A stretch of 64,000 nucleotides of DNA, taken from Liolophura sinensis (taxonomy: Eukaryota; Mollusca; Polyplacophora; Chitonida; Chitonidae). Positions 12,501 to 33,849 of the stretch are shown here, piece after piece. The notes below the pieces were generated by a model. It saw only the letters and a program-made list of their open reading frames with translations. It had not been told where the DNA came from and did no database searches. The stretch spans positions 24,717,265 through 24,781,264 of the forward strand of contig NC_088303.1 in assembly GCF_032854445.1 (NCBI RefSeq), written 5' to 3'. The translations under genes and the position numbers were made by a program. How positions within the stretch are numbered: position 1 is the first letter of the stretch; every line of letters begins with the position of its first letter.

Positions 12501-15500
12501 GTATATCCTTTATGACATGCAGAGCTTCAGTATTACAGTACATACCCAGCACCACCCTGGCAATCTGCGCCAAGAACATCTCCTGACTCGTGGAAGCACA
12601 GGTAGACCATATATTGTTTCCCGGATGCATCCTAACTGGGATTGCATTTCCTTTGACAAAGCAAAAAGTCTTGTTTGATCTGCAAAAAAAAAAAAAAAAA
12701 AAAGACAACAACAACATGATTCTAGTTGCACAGCTGTAGCCCTATGTGTTACGTTAAAATACATGTGATGAAGGAAGGCATCATGTGTTTTCTCTCGGTT
12801 TATGAAAAAATTTTTATGACAGAAGTTAGGTGTAGAAATAAAAGTCAAACCTATTAGACTTGTGTCTGCATTTTGGCAGGTTGAGTTATTATTATCTGTC
12901 CTGCACTTCTTGCCTTCAATACACCAATCACAGCAACAAATATACTTATAAGCTATGCTATACTAACTTAACACTAGGCCTGTTGTATTCGGCATAAAAT
13001 GCAGAAAGATGACGTTATCAAGATTAATTGCCTAAATTTGAATACCTTACTTTGAAAAGCTGTCAGGTGATCAATTCACTACTCTTACGGGTAGTTCTTG
13101 AACTCCATGGAATAAACATATCCGCCCCAGTAATGTCTGTAAGCTTGGAGTACTTTGTAAGGTTGGAGCGAACCGCTCTCATAACTTCTGTTGTTTGACT
13201 CGATGAGGTAGCTCTTTAATTGAGATGGGTCGAATTCGGAACCTTGGGAATATCTTTCGTCCATCCGTTTAAAATCCTGTGAAACTTGGATAGACTTCAG
13301 TAACTGTCCAGTAGTTCGGGGCTTACTGACCATTGAAGGACAGTAAAATTGTCTGCCACATTGTACCCAACGTCAAAATGATGGACTGGTTGAGACAAAA
13401 CATCGACTTTCCTGCCACTGTCATCGATGTTCTGTTCACAACACTCCTCCCTTAATTCTTTTGGTGTCGTTTTTTTTTTTTTTTTGCAGTTCACGGTAAG
13501 ACAGTTTTGAAGATATCATAGTACAATCCTTTTCCAACTTATCACCCCACCGCTACCCATGATACATTGCGGGGCCTGTACTTCGGGCATGTGAAAGTCG
13601 GCAATTGATCGAGTACTGAATCCGCCTATTTAGCACAGCTTTTGAATACATGTGAAGTACAATAATGTGAAGGAGATGTTCCATGTTTGACACCCTGTGT
13701 GCATATTAATTATTGTAAATTACAAATCTCACAAATAAGCCTTTTGCATATTTGAATCATTATGAAGGTAAATGTTGGGGTGGTGTCTCAAAACATACTT
13801 GATGCATTGAGCTTAGGTTTAATTTAATTTGATTTAATTACAAAATAAGTATCTGTGTTAAGTAGAAATGAATAAGTCATCCTACTTTAGGTAGTAAGCT
13901 GAAGTTTGGCAGGCAGTTTTGTGGCCTTGCTACCAAATCTAGGTTAAGTCATTAAAATGAAACGTATGCAACTTAAGTTTGTATAACATGCTATATTTGT
14001 TTGTTCCATAATGTTCCACGACTGTTGTTACTGTTAACTGTTACTATTGTTAGTCTTGTCCATACAAGTATTTGTGTTGTCCCGCGCTTACTTGAGTTAT
14101 TCGGAGAATGTTGTCTCATATGTTGGGATGAAAGTACAGTATGCTTAATGAAACCAACTTCATGTTTGGCATAATAGCATGTGATAATTAAGTAACATAT
14201 TAATTAGAAGAAAGACTTGTACTTTTAGGACAACCATATGTATTGTGCTGTTTTTGGTTTTCGTAAAACTTGGCCTGTCACTGAAATGTCACCTTGTTAT
14301 TATTTGCAAACTGTAATATGGTTGTTATCTGTAATTCACTTGTAATCAGTTGTTATAAATGTGTGAAGTGTGGAACTTTTTATCTTGATTTGCCATTGAA
14401 ACCTGTAAATATAATATTTTGTTGTGTGTCCTCTAGGTGATAGTCTTAAGAATCCGGTCAAAACCGTCCGCCAACCAATCATTGCTGGAACGTCTGACCT
14501 TGAGGACATAGAGGTCACCATGCCTAGTGGGCTGTACACACCCAAGGGAAGGCGAGCAATGTTTAAGAAATACTCAGATCAAGTGCTGAGGGCACAAGGC
14601 AATGATGTCAGTGAAGTAACAGAAGGTTAGTTTCTGGTTGGTAAGGGTCACTTAAAAATAACCTTTCACTACACAGGGACATGTTAAGAGTGGTTCAAGT
14701 CAGAAGAGCATAGCACACATGTTGATTTAATTTCATATATAAGGACATACTCATAATAAAAATTAGGGCTTCTGTGGCTAAGTGAGTTAGCACGCCAGCG
14801 CGGCGCAATCACCATAATAACCTCTCACCAGTGCAATCGCTGTGAGTTCAAGTGCATCTTATGCTGGTTTCTTCTTTGGCTGTAAGTGAGAAAGTCTGGC
14901 AGCAACCTGCAGATGTTCGTGGGTTTGCCCGGGGCTCTGCCCGCTTTCTTCCCACCATAATGCTGGCTGCCATCGTATAAGTGGAATATTCTTGAGTCCG
15001 GTGTAAAACACCAATCAAATAAATAAATTACAGACAAATTGAGTGATAACCCTTATTCATCTTTAAGAATGCTGATGTGACTTAGATATTGAGTTGAAAA
15101 GTGTGTTCAAAACATTGCTTTGGCGGTTGGTGGTGTTCTTGCCATAGCCAAACCACCCTTGATTGAAGAGGTTTCTGATTTGACTGTGACAGTGAATTGA
15201 GAGGTTTGTCAGATACAGGACAGTGGTTGGCAGCTGTCTCTTGACACTCTGTTTCCTCCACCCATATAAAAACCGTCCCCTGTCATATAAGTGAAAAATT
15301 TTTGTTGCTTGTTTTCAGTTTGTTTCAGTATTGGTTACATTCTGACAGTTGCTGTAGATTGTCTGCTATTTCTTGACTGGCAGAAGTGAAATAATGTGGG
15401 AATATTTTTGGTACAGTGGTCATTTGGATGAATAAGTAAACCCTTAAACTTGGATATTTGATGAATGGAGCGTTTTTTTTTGTAATATTTTCTATTTTTG

Positions 15501-16500
15501 GTAACATCTTCCTCATGCAATTTTGTGTGTCTTTTTTTTTTCAGGTCCAGAAAGCCGTCCAAAGATCCAGTATAGCTGGGAAGAACTGCTAGCCTGTGCC
15601 ACATCAAAACATGCTAGATGCTGCCCATCTGACTGGACCTATCTCAGACATATTTTCCCGGATATCTGCCTGGAACAGGTGAGAGTATCCATAACATTGA
15701 TTTTATCACATTTAGACTAGTCAGTCTGCTTTGAGCCAATTCCGTGATTAGTGTTGTACCTATCTTTATATTGGGTATCAACAACCTGTTAGAAACTACT
15801 GCCAAATTATTATCTTAAGAAATTACATATTCCAATGATTTTGTATCCTTGAGACTCCTTTAGCCCATTTATTAGTTGTATTTAAAGCATAACTGTTCTT
15901 AAAATTGTTTTCATTTGTTTTTGGAATTTTTGTTGCACCACTGAAGGCGTTTAAATTATAATTGTAAAGTATTGTCACATCACATGATTTTGTTCATACG
16001 AATTTCCTTTATCTGCCTATGGAACACATTAAAAATAGTTTACTTCTGCAAAATGATTTATGAGGAACTACCTTAGGATCATTAGAATAAGTTATATGGG
16101 ATTTTCAGGTGATCAGAATAATGCGAAAAACCTTTGAAAGATATATGGACTGAAAATCCCACCATTGAAAATAATTGCTTTGCACTATTTATTGTTTATA
16201 AAAAATGTAAAAAAAAGAAATAATATGAAGAATTTCTTGTCACATTTCTCTTCTGCCTATTTCTTGATTGAAATGAAATAGCTTTCTGACCTCTCTTCAG
16301 TGTGGATCTGATTTCATTTTGTGTGCTTTCAGGTGCCCTGCTATTTTGATCCGATGAGGTATTCCAAGATGATGACTAGTGAAAGAACCCAGTTATCTTA
16401 CAAACCTTTCCTGAAGCCCAAAAGGGACCTTGTCCAAAAGGCTTATTTGGGTGAGGAGAAGCTAGAGAATACTGTGGAAGAAGCTGTGCGTGATCAGTGA
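395..16500 (+). CDS. mxt: Mextli-like eIF4E-binding protein, 3' sixteen exons (5' end outside window)
   Basis: Exons read from AG/GT sites with matching phases: 395-552, 1885-1973, 2459-2520, 2728-2799, 3038-3092, 3793-3832, 4997-5153, 5995-6089, 7149-7207, 8299-8401, 8710-8760, 9354-9407, 9927-10488, 14437-14625, 15545-15678, 16333-16500 (stop). Together they give 681 residues with no internal stop. Order: the last helix of a MIF4G domain (RRMLLLELMELRARGWQ, very like the end of the PAIP1 MIF4G), a Ser-rich linker, a KH-like segment of about 60 residues ending KKAVKYILEIINMK, about 400 low-complexity Ser/Thr-rich residues, then YSWEELL, which fits the eIF4E-binding motif YxxxxLphi, near the C terminus. 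MIF4G, then KH, then a C-terminal 4E site is the layout known for Drosophila and nematode Mextli, which promotes cap-dependent translation and is absent from vertebrates. The name is inferred from architecture. The start and the rest of MIF4G lie upstream of the window. Confidence 0.68.
553..1884 (+). other. mxt intron
   Basis: AT-rich and without coding signal. It holds a short decayed SINE-A tail in minus orientation at about 1703-1745 (a variant of the 'TTTTACGCCGTACTCAAGAAT' segment). Nothing else was recognised. Confidence 0.6.
2039..2303 (-). mobile_element. SINE family A, near full length
   Basis: On the minus strand it reads as a tRNA-like head (GGCTCAG-type A box degraded here), a GC-rich body, and the tail 'ATTCTTGAG...GGCGTAAAACACC' with AT-rich repeats. 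It is flanked by the 8-bp direct repeat GAATTATA at 2031-2038 and 2304-2311, a target-site duplication from retroposition. It lies in an mxt intron. Part of the tRNA-like head is missing compared with other copies. Confidence 0.85.
3093..3792 (+). other. mxt intron
   Basis: No coding exon or recognised repeat was seen. Open frames at 3307-3531 (plus) and 3193-3390 (minus) lack splice context and family resemblance. Confidence 0.5.
4156..4274 (+). repeat. Local tandem duplication, ~60 bp x 2
   Basis: Two diverged copies follow each other. Each begins CACAGAGAAAAA and continues through a version of 'TAATTTAGCTGCACAGG' to an AT-rich end. They lie in the mxt intron 3833-4996. Confidence 0.6.
4868..4935 (+). 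repeat. Dispersed repeat, copy 1
   Basis: A 68-bp segment (GCCAGTTTCAGGGCTTCACA ... TCAGAATATG) that recurs in the same orientation at 62554-62621 with few differences. The family is unknown and no terminal structure was seen. Confidence 0.7.
5154..5994 (+). other. mxt intron
   Basis: AT-rich, with a small C-rich patch near 5312. No repeat or exon was recognised. Confidence 0.6.
6316..6594 (+). mobile_element. SINE family A, full length
   Basis: The head GGCCTCCGTGGCTCAGTTGG carries a tRNA-like A box, and a degenerate B box follows around 6398. The body ends in 'TTGAGTACGGCGTAAAACACC' and an AATAAATA-rich tail. The 8-bp target-site duplication TTAAGTAT occurs at 6308-6315 and 6595-6602. It sits in the mxt intron 6090-7148. 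Confidence 0.88.
7208..8298 (+). other. mxt intron
   Basis: AT-rich sequence. No gene, SINE or tandem repeat was recognised. Confidence 0.6.
8761..9353 (+). other. mxt intron
   Basis: Nothing recognised. The next intron (9408-9926) is likewise empty. Confidence 0.6.
10745..10815 (+). repeat. Partial copy of a dispersed repeat
   Basis: It shares 'AATGTT..GGTGGTGTCTYAAAAC' and a following TGCAT...TTAGG stretch with a longer copy at 13655-13960. It lies on the far side of the SWIM/YqaJ remnant from that longer copy. Confidence 0.45.
11200..13494 (-). pseudogene. Decayed SWIM zinc-finger / YqaJ-type nuclease gene or element, nested antisense in an mxt intron
   Basis: On the minus strand, separate segments resemble a gene type that is multicopy in marine invertebrates. 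A Lys-rich and polar N-terminal part spans about 13.49-13.09 kb. A SWIM-type signature follows at about 12.6-12.5 kb (YLCFHESGDVLGADC) and continues at 11877 and below (GLGEACMHVAAVMFALEDF). The start of a YqaJ/exonuclease-like region lies near 11.30-11.35 kb (NPLWYEYK). The two halves of the SWIM motif are separated by a phase-consistent GT-AG intron (11878-12545). Several reading-frame breaks show that the copy is not intact. SWIM domains bind DNA or protein through a CxC...CxH zinc site; YqaJ-type enzymes are recombination nucleases. Whether this is a domesticated gene copy or a mobile element is unknown. Confidence 0.6.
13655..13960 (+). repeat. Dispersed repeat, longest copy
   Basis: Contains AGATGTTCCAT, CTGTGTGCATATTAATTA, AATGTTGGGGTGGTGTCTC and GTAGCTTTGCTA-like blocks. 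The outer blocks recur in the same order at 22095-22290 and an inner block near 10745-10815. It is probably a non-autonomous mobile element, but no terminal repeats were identified. Confidence 0.5.
14766..15030 (+). mobile_element. SINE family A, full length, older copy
   Basis: The head 'GGCTTCTGTGGCTAAGTGAG' is a mutated form of the family A tRNA-like start. The body and the tail 'TTGAGTCCGGTGTAAAACACC' plus AAATAAATAAA match. Divergence from other copies is visible throughout and the flanking duplication is not clear. It lies in the mxt intron 14626-15544. Confidence 0.82.
15571..15591 (+). other. mxt: Canonical eIF4E-binding motif YxxxxLphi
   Basis: The codons read YSWEELL, with Tyr, then Leu-Leu at positions 6 and 7, as in eIF4G, 4E-BP and 4E-T. 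About 25 residues downstream lies a hydrophobic stretch (DWTYLRHIFPDICLE) that could be the second, non-canonical contact known from Mextli-eIF4E structures. That second assignment is inference. Confidence 0.6.
15679..16332 (+). other. Last mxt intron
   Basis: AT-rich. No repeat or gene was recognised. Confidence 0.6.
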
Positions 16501-17051
16501 ACTGTGATAATATCATTTGTGATATACATGTACATGTTTCAACATATGTACAGCATATCACTCCAGGATTGTCCATATATGGCCAACATTTCACAACCTC
16601 AGTGCTGTGAACAGACTTTGCTTTATTGCATATCGTGGTGCTAACTGTGACCTGTTAAACAAGCCAAAGAGACTGTACTTAATCTTTCATACTTGTGTTT
16701 TCCTATGAAGACCTTCACTAAGGTTATAGTAAGAGCTGGTATACAGTAAAACCTGTTGAAAGAAAGATGTTAATTACACTGCACAGTTGACAAGAATTTG
16801 TTACGTCTATTGGCTGAGTAAATTGGCAACTTGTTATGGTTATGTCTCAATCTGTACTGGATGTCTAGTAACTTGGATTTTTTTATATTTTGCCCATTTT
16901 GTATTCCTTTGTTTGTGTGCCAGAGATGAATGTGAAAGTATGCCCATGACTGCTAAAAATTTTTTATTCTTTAACTTTTATTTTTTTGCGTTAAAATATT
17001 GTCTTCCATATCCTTACAATACTAAAATTAGTATAAATATGTTTAAAATGC

Positions 17052-17057
17052 AATAAA
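17052..17057 (+). terminator. Poly(A) signal candidate for mxt
   Basis: AATAAA lies about 550 bases after the mxt stop, in AT-rich sequence with no coding signal. It implies a 3' UTR of roughly 570 bases. Other AT-rich hexamers nearby cannot be excluded. Confidence 0.45.
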
Positions 17058-18660
17058 ACAGGATTGTACAGTACAGCAGGTGTGTCTTAAATGGTTGTAG
17101 CAAATAGTATTATCCTGCAGTGTATACACAGCCGCATATTTGAATGTTGAATGCTGACACGTCAAAGGTACATGTATCAAGTAGCTGGCTACCTGTGCAG
17201 TAAATTGATTGAATACGGAAAGACTCTAACTGTCCTGAGAAAATCATATGTTATGTAGAAGATGACAGTTATAAAACTTATTTTATAAACAAGCAATCAG
17301 TGGAGATGTTCAGGGTCACCATCTATAACACGTTGTGATTTTATTTATCTTCTTGCCATCCTTGCTATGAGTAATTTTGATACTGCAAATAATGCCAAGT
17401 TCAGAGGTGAAATAATTCATTTCAGTGGCTTTGCAACTGTAAAGAAAGTGTTTCCAAGAGATTATTTCTAGATTGATAAGTTTACCTTCTTAAGGCCTAG
17501 GTAATTGACCTTTTGTAATGGTGTTGCAGCTCAAGTTAAACAAAAAAAGGGATGCCACTCTGCTATGATAACATTGGAAGACTGCAACACATGAATGAGT
17601 GTTCTGTTGGTAAAGCAAGCACAGCATTTGAGAGCCCTCTCTATGCTGTACTTTTATGCATGTATAACTTGGAAGAGTTCCATTACTGTGCCTTTGGCCA
17701 AGGAAAAGTGTTTTATCATAAACAGCTTTTCCATATGTGTGCAGTGTTCTATTTTCAGTTCTGTCTCATGGTAGTTCTATTCAGAGTGCCTAGTCTGTGT
17801 ATGTTGTGGTCTATGCCTAGTCATTTGTGATATCTGATATTATAAAAGCTTCTATCCCAAAGAGGTTGTTGGGAGGGGGTGGGAGGTAGATTCCAAAAGT
17901 ATTAAGATAAAAATATTGTTGTGTGAAAATATATCTATGCTATTTTTGTTACCATTGAATGTTTGTCTGCCTGGTTTTGTAAATTTTGTTGCATTGAAAT
18001 AGTATTAGCTTGTAAGTAGGACTTTTGAGCAGCCAAGTCACATGACTGAATAATGTCTAAAGCTGCATTGACACACTACATTTGTGTTTGCTAAAGCCCT
18101 TACATAATATATATTACCACACAGATTACCTATCTAAAATATATAAATCTTTTATTTATTGGTATGGTTTCTTTTTTAAAAGACATTATTGGTATATAAG
18201 TTTCAAAGATAAAAATATTTGCTTTTCTTCTGTGCCACTGCCTGGACATATTTTATGTATACATGTATGCCACCTGAAGTAGTATTTTCTGATCATTTTG
18301 GGCAATTCTTTATGCACTAATTGCCATTTGGCTAGTATCTTTCTGCCATTCTTGTTTCTGTATTTGCGTATCATTACATATAGAATTAAAGCAGTATTTT
18401 ACAAATTTCTGACTTGGCTTTTTTTCTCTTGGACCAATAGTTGTAATAATTAATTACCCCCTCACCAAAATAGGTTACTTAAATAGTTGGTTACTATTCT
18501 TTTGAGTTATCATTTACATTACTTTGCATAAAATACCCTAAATACATCCACTTGTACATCAATGTTAAATTTTGAACGTGTCTACAGTTTACTATACAGT
18601 TTAACTTAAATACAAGACATTTTGGGTTTAGAGCATATCTAATTTATTTCACAGAGGCTA
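17058..18660 (+). other. Intergenic, mxt to GOT2
   Basis: AT-rich sequence after the presumed mxt poly(A) site. Open frames such as 17552-17830 show no family resemblance, start context or splice context. Nothing recognised. Confidence 0.5.
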
Positions 18661-18669
18661 TATAGATAT

Positions 18670-19020
18670 ATGTTTGCCATGGCGACTTTCCCCAAGATGG
18701 AATTTCTGTAGAGGACCTTTTCCAGTTAGATAAGTAGTCCTGATCATTTCCCCAGGATGGAATGTCCATTGGAGTACCTTGTCCTGGTAGATAAGTTTGC
18801 CATGGCCATTTCACCTAGATGGAAATCTCTAGGAGGACCTTTTCCTCATAAGTACACAAATTCTTGCCATGGTTATTTTCCCTACAATTTCCCTAGGAGC
18901 ACCTATTCTTAAAACAAGTTTGTCAGGGCAACTTTCCAAAGATGGAATTTCTCCAGGATGGCCTTTTGCTGTTAGGTAAGTTTGCCATGGCAGCAATCCC
19001 ATTAGCTGTACTTTCTCCAA
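18670..19020 (+). repeat. Decayed minisatellite, ~60-bp unit, about 6 copies
   Basis: Each unit is a variant of 'GTTTGCCATGG..ATTTCC', 'AGATGGAATTTCT' and 'AGGACCTTTTCC..TAGATAA'. Copies begin near 18672, 18735, 18790, 18858, 18914 and 18978 and differ by many substitutions and small indels, so the array is old. It ends about 210 bases before the GOT2 start codon. Confidence 0.72.
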
Positions 19021-19230
19021 GACAGTAGTATTTTATAGTTTCACAGAGGCCTAATTAAGTTCTTCATTGTTCAGTCACTCTAAGTTTCGCATTAAGTCTG
19101 GCTAAAATAGAAGGATTACCCGCGGATAGAGATAATGAAATAAGATACACACTGCCTGATAAATTTGTCATTAAGAGTGGTCCCCCTTTATTGGAGTTCT
19201 TCTTTTTCAGCGTGTTAGATGACCTTGACA

Positions 19231-30668
<11,438 letters not shown>

Positions 30669-30873
30669 TCCAGCATTGTACAGGGTTGTTGTCTGTACCA
30701 GTATATAGAGTGCTGTCTCCTTCAGAATGCTGTGATTGCTGTATAGAAATCTGTTAACATACATGTACATCCCAGACTTAAACTAGGTATTATCCAGGCT
30801 TACTCTCCTTAAATTTGTTGAAAAAAATTTCATGACTTTTCTCATGACTGATGTCACCCGATAGTATCCTGAC

Positions 30874-30941
30874 CAAATATGTTAAGGCTAAGAGTTCATC
30901 AAATATGTTAAGGCTAAGAGTTCATCAAATATGTTAAGGCC
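30874..30941 (+). repeat. 26-bp tandem repeat, 2.6 copies, in the presumed GOT2 3' UTR
   Basis: CAAATATGTTAAGGCTAAGA plus GTTCAT occurs twice exactly and then in part. The identity of the copies indicates a young duplication. Confidence 0.9.
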
Positions 30942-31865
30942 ACGGGGAGATTTTAATGCATTTCTTAGAAAGTTATACCCCATGTTTCTTGTGGATGTGA
31001 TACCATTGAGAGCAGTCTCCCACTTGAGAAAAAAATATCTCTCTGTTGAGGTATTGGCATGCAAATTATTTAGGTGTAGTTAATGATGCCAGGTAGTGCT
31101 CACATTAACATGAGGCATTGTTAGCATTTCCTCTATTCTCATTAATTATTGCCTATTGTTTGTGTAGCTAGGAAGTTACCTATCAGACAATTGCCTCACC
31201 ACTCCTGTTTATGCCTCCCCACTCCTATTTCATGCCTGGAGGCATTTGTTGCATATTTAAGTGAGAGATTTTTTCCTGTATGTAAGCTATAGCAGTAAGA
31301 AAAAATTTCACTTTCTAATGTTAGAGCTTTTTTACTTAGTGCATACATACATGATTGACAGGAAATTCCCTGTTCGACTTTGCAAGTGTTCTGTACCTTA
31401 ATTACCTAGCCTAAGGTAAGTTGTTAGTTTTTATGTAGCTTTTTATTTTTATCTTAAAGAAGTAAAACTAAAAGGAACAATTTTATATCAGTATTCTCAC
31501 TTCCCAGTTACCATACCAAAACGTAATAAGGTAGTGAAGCCAGTTATGTTGATCAACTTGATGAAAGATTTCTCATCACAAATAACCAATAAACTTTTGC
31601 GGTCAAACATGTCATTTGCATAAATTACATTTTGTGACAAATAGTGCTATTTCCAAACATGAAAGTTCGCATGAATATTTTTGAGATAAAAATTAAAAAT
31701 TATATGCTTAGTGGAATGAACACTGTGTATGATTGTTGAAATTTCTACGCATGTTTTTAAGAAATTGATACTTGTAAAAGGATGCTGTATTTACAGTGAA
31801 AGACCAAAGTAAGATTTGAACGTTTCATGTTCTCTGATGTTGAAAGTTTTAGTACATTCAGTTGA

Positions 31866-31871
31866 AAATAA
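31866..31871 (+). terminator. Poly(A) signal candidate for GOT2
   Basis: AATAAA about 1.2 kb after the stop; another AATAAA lies at 31588-31593. Which one is used cannot be told from sequence. Confidence 0.3.
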
Positions 31872-33200
31872 AGATACATAAATATTTGATATGCTGGGTA
31901 ATTAGGCGGTTACAAAGTTTGTGGGGTTTAAAATGAGTAACCTTATTACTAAGTAATGATCCCTTACTGTGTGATTTGGTGCATTGTTTCATGAAGAACA
32001 GCTTGTCATATGTATGCTTAAATTGTAAAAACGTCAACTTAGAGAGTTCCTCAACTACTTAAGCAGGGCAAATAATCAATTGCTGGTGTGTGTTAATGTC
32101 TTTATGGTAAGTAATAGATGGGTTGTCTTTTTACTTTTTTTCAAAATGTTTCGATCACTCTGCAAGATTGAGTATGGTCAAAGTTTGCAGCCACTGATTT
32201 AGTCTTAGATTCCATACCACTGCACCACAGTAAACTTAGCTCTTTTAAGTGAATGTTAGACAGTATGTACAAACAATGTATTACATTGATGAAGAATTTT
32301 TGAGCTGGCTCTCCTTCGGTGTATGTATAGTGTGGTTTGTACACTCACGTGAATAATCACGACTGATTTATTGCGGTTGATTGGGTGGTACATTTGCCTG
32401 AGTTGTGATCTAAAACTGATATACCTGGTCAGAATAATATAATCGTGCTCTCAATTGATCTGTTAATATTAGGGACATTAGTTGATCGTTTGATATAATT
32501 GATCACATCCGATAAGTGTATTGTCGTATATCAGTGATATCAATTAGTCACATTGACGATATGTGTTCGTTGAAGCATGGACAAACTGGATGAAAAGACT
32601 GTGAAAAAGAAGACAAAAAATGAGTAAAGTTTGTCAGCTGCTGACCTAGTTAGCTGATGTGTTACTGTATCGAAAGATTTCAGCAGCGTTATGTATGTAT
32701 GTGTGTATCCGATGGGCAATGTGATCTTACTAAAATAAACAAATTTTAGAGATTTTAACATTTTGTTTTGTGTCGGAAAGGGTTATGTTGGGAGTTACCG
32801 TATGTAAACAAGTGATGCTGTCAGTGATTATGATTCTGTGGAACAGATAACTTGATTATACAGTTTGTGAATGAGAATGAACAGGAGGTTGTGGAAAAAA
32901 ATTATGGCGTTTGTGTTGTTTTATGTGTAAACCTAATTCGAGCGTCTCCCGAACGTCTCAAGCCAAGAGCGTTGAATTGAAAGAATACAAGAGACCTGTA
33001 CATGTTCAAACCGGAGTTACACATATGCGCTCGTAGTGTAATAAAATCATGTAGAGTAAGAATTATAACGATATTGGTAGTGATTACCTATTTTGCGCCC
33101 ATTATGTAGTCAAATGTGTTTTCTGCTACACTAATGTATTTGTGTGAATAGAGTTTAATATTTGTAACAAGGTTACTACAGGCGTAGGCCGCCCTCTCGC
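31872..33200 (+). other. Intergenic, no gene seen
   Basis: AT-rich sequence downstream of the GOT2 poly(A) candidates. No repeat family or gene was recognised. Confidence 0.5.
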
Positions 33201-33215
33201 TGGCTCATTGCACTA

Positions 33216-33312
33216 AGAATGAATGAATGATCATGGCTTAACGCCACATCGGCAATATTTCAGCCATATCGTGGCGAGATGTTGGTCGTTTGTGGTTCAC
33301 AATATCCGAATC
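33216..33312 (+). mobile_element. Fragment of a third SINE-like repeat type
   Basis: A GAATGAATGAATG run followed by 'TTAACGCCACATCGGCAATA' and TTTCAGCCATATCGTGGCG. This resembles a repeat common in gastropod and other mollusc genomes (GAGTGAGTGAG then a TTTTACGCCGC..CAGCAATATTCCAGC type sequence). It is truncated and its strand is uncertain. Confidence 0.5.
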
Positions 33313-33849
33313 CAGTGGTCACTCACACGGTCACTGTTGTTTGTTTGGGGATTTGTCAAGTATCTAGCGAAAGAGACTTCTTACTAACCAGGCTCTATCC
33401 CTGTTTCGTTAATAAGTTCTTAAATACGGGAATCGTTCAAGGTTAAACAGGAAGCCCAAACTGGCTGATTTTGGTAAACAGGGTAATCAACGCTTATGTG
33501 TTTCCAAAACTAATAAGTTGCAAGGGTCGTATGTGTGCAGACAACCATGTGAATACAGGTGTGCTTTATTACGGGAGCCTGGGTGCAATGTCAGAAACCT
33601 GCGAGGACCAGGCCTACACATAGTGTAACACATATAGAACAATGGGCAGAAAGAGCTACGTTTGATATACCTGTTCGTACTTTTGTTATATTTCTTTGTA
33701 CTTATGCTACTCTTGCTACCTTTGCTTTGACATTGTATGCGTTTTTCCGGCTTGTACACCTGCTAACTTATATACCCTTCACATGTATGGCCATCATGGT
33801 TCGCTCCGAGTTTGTGAATCAAAAAAGGAGGGACAGAAGTGCTTTAGTT

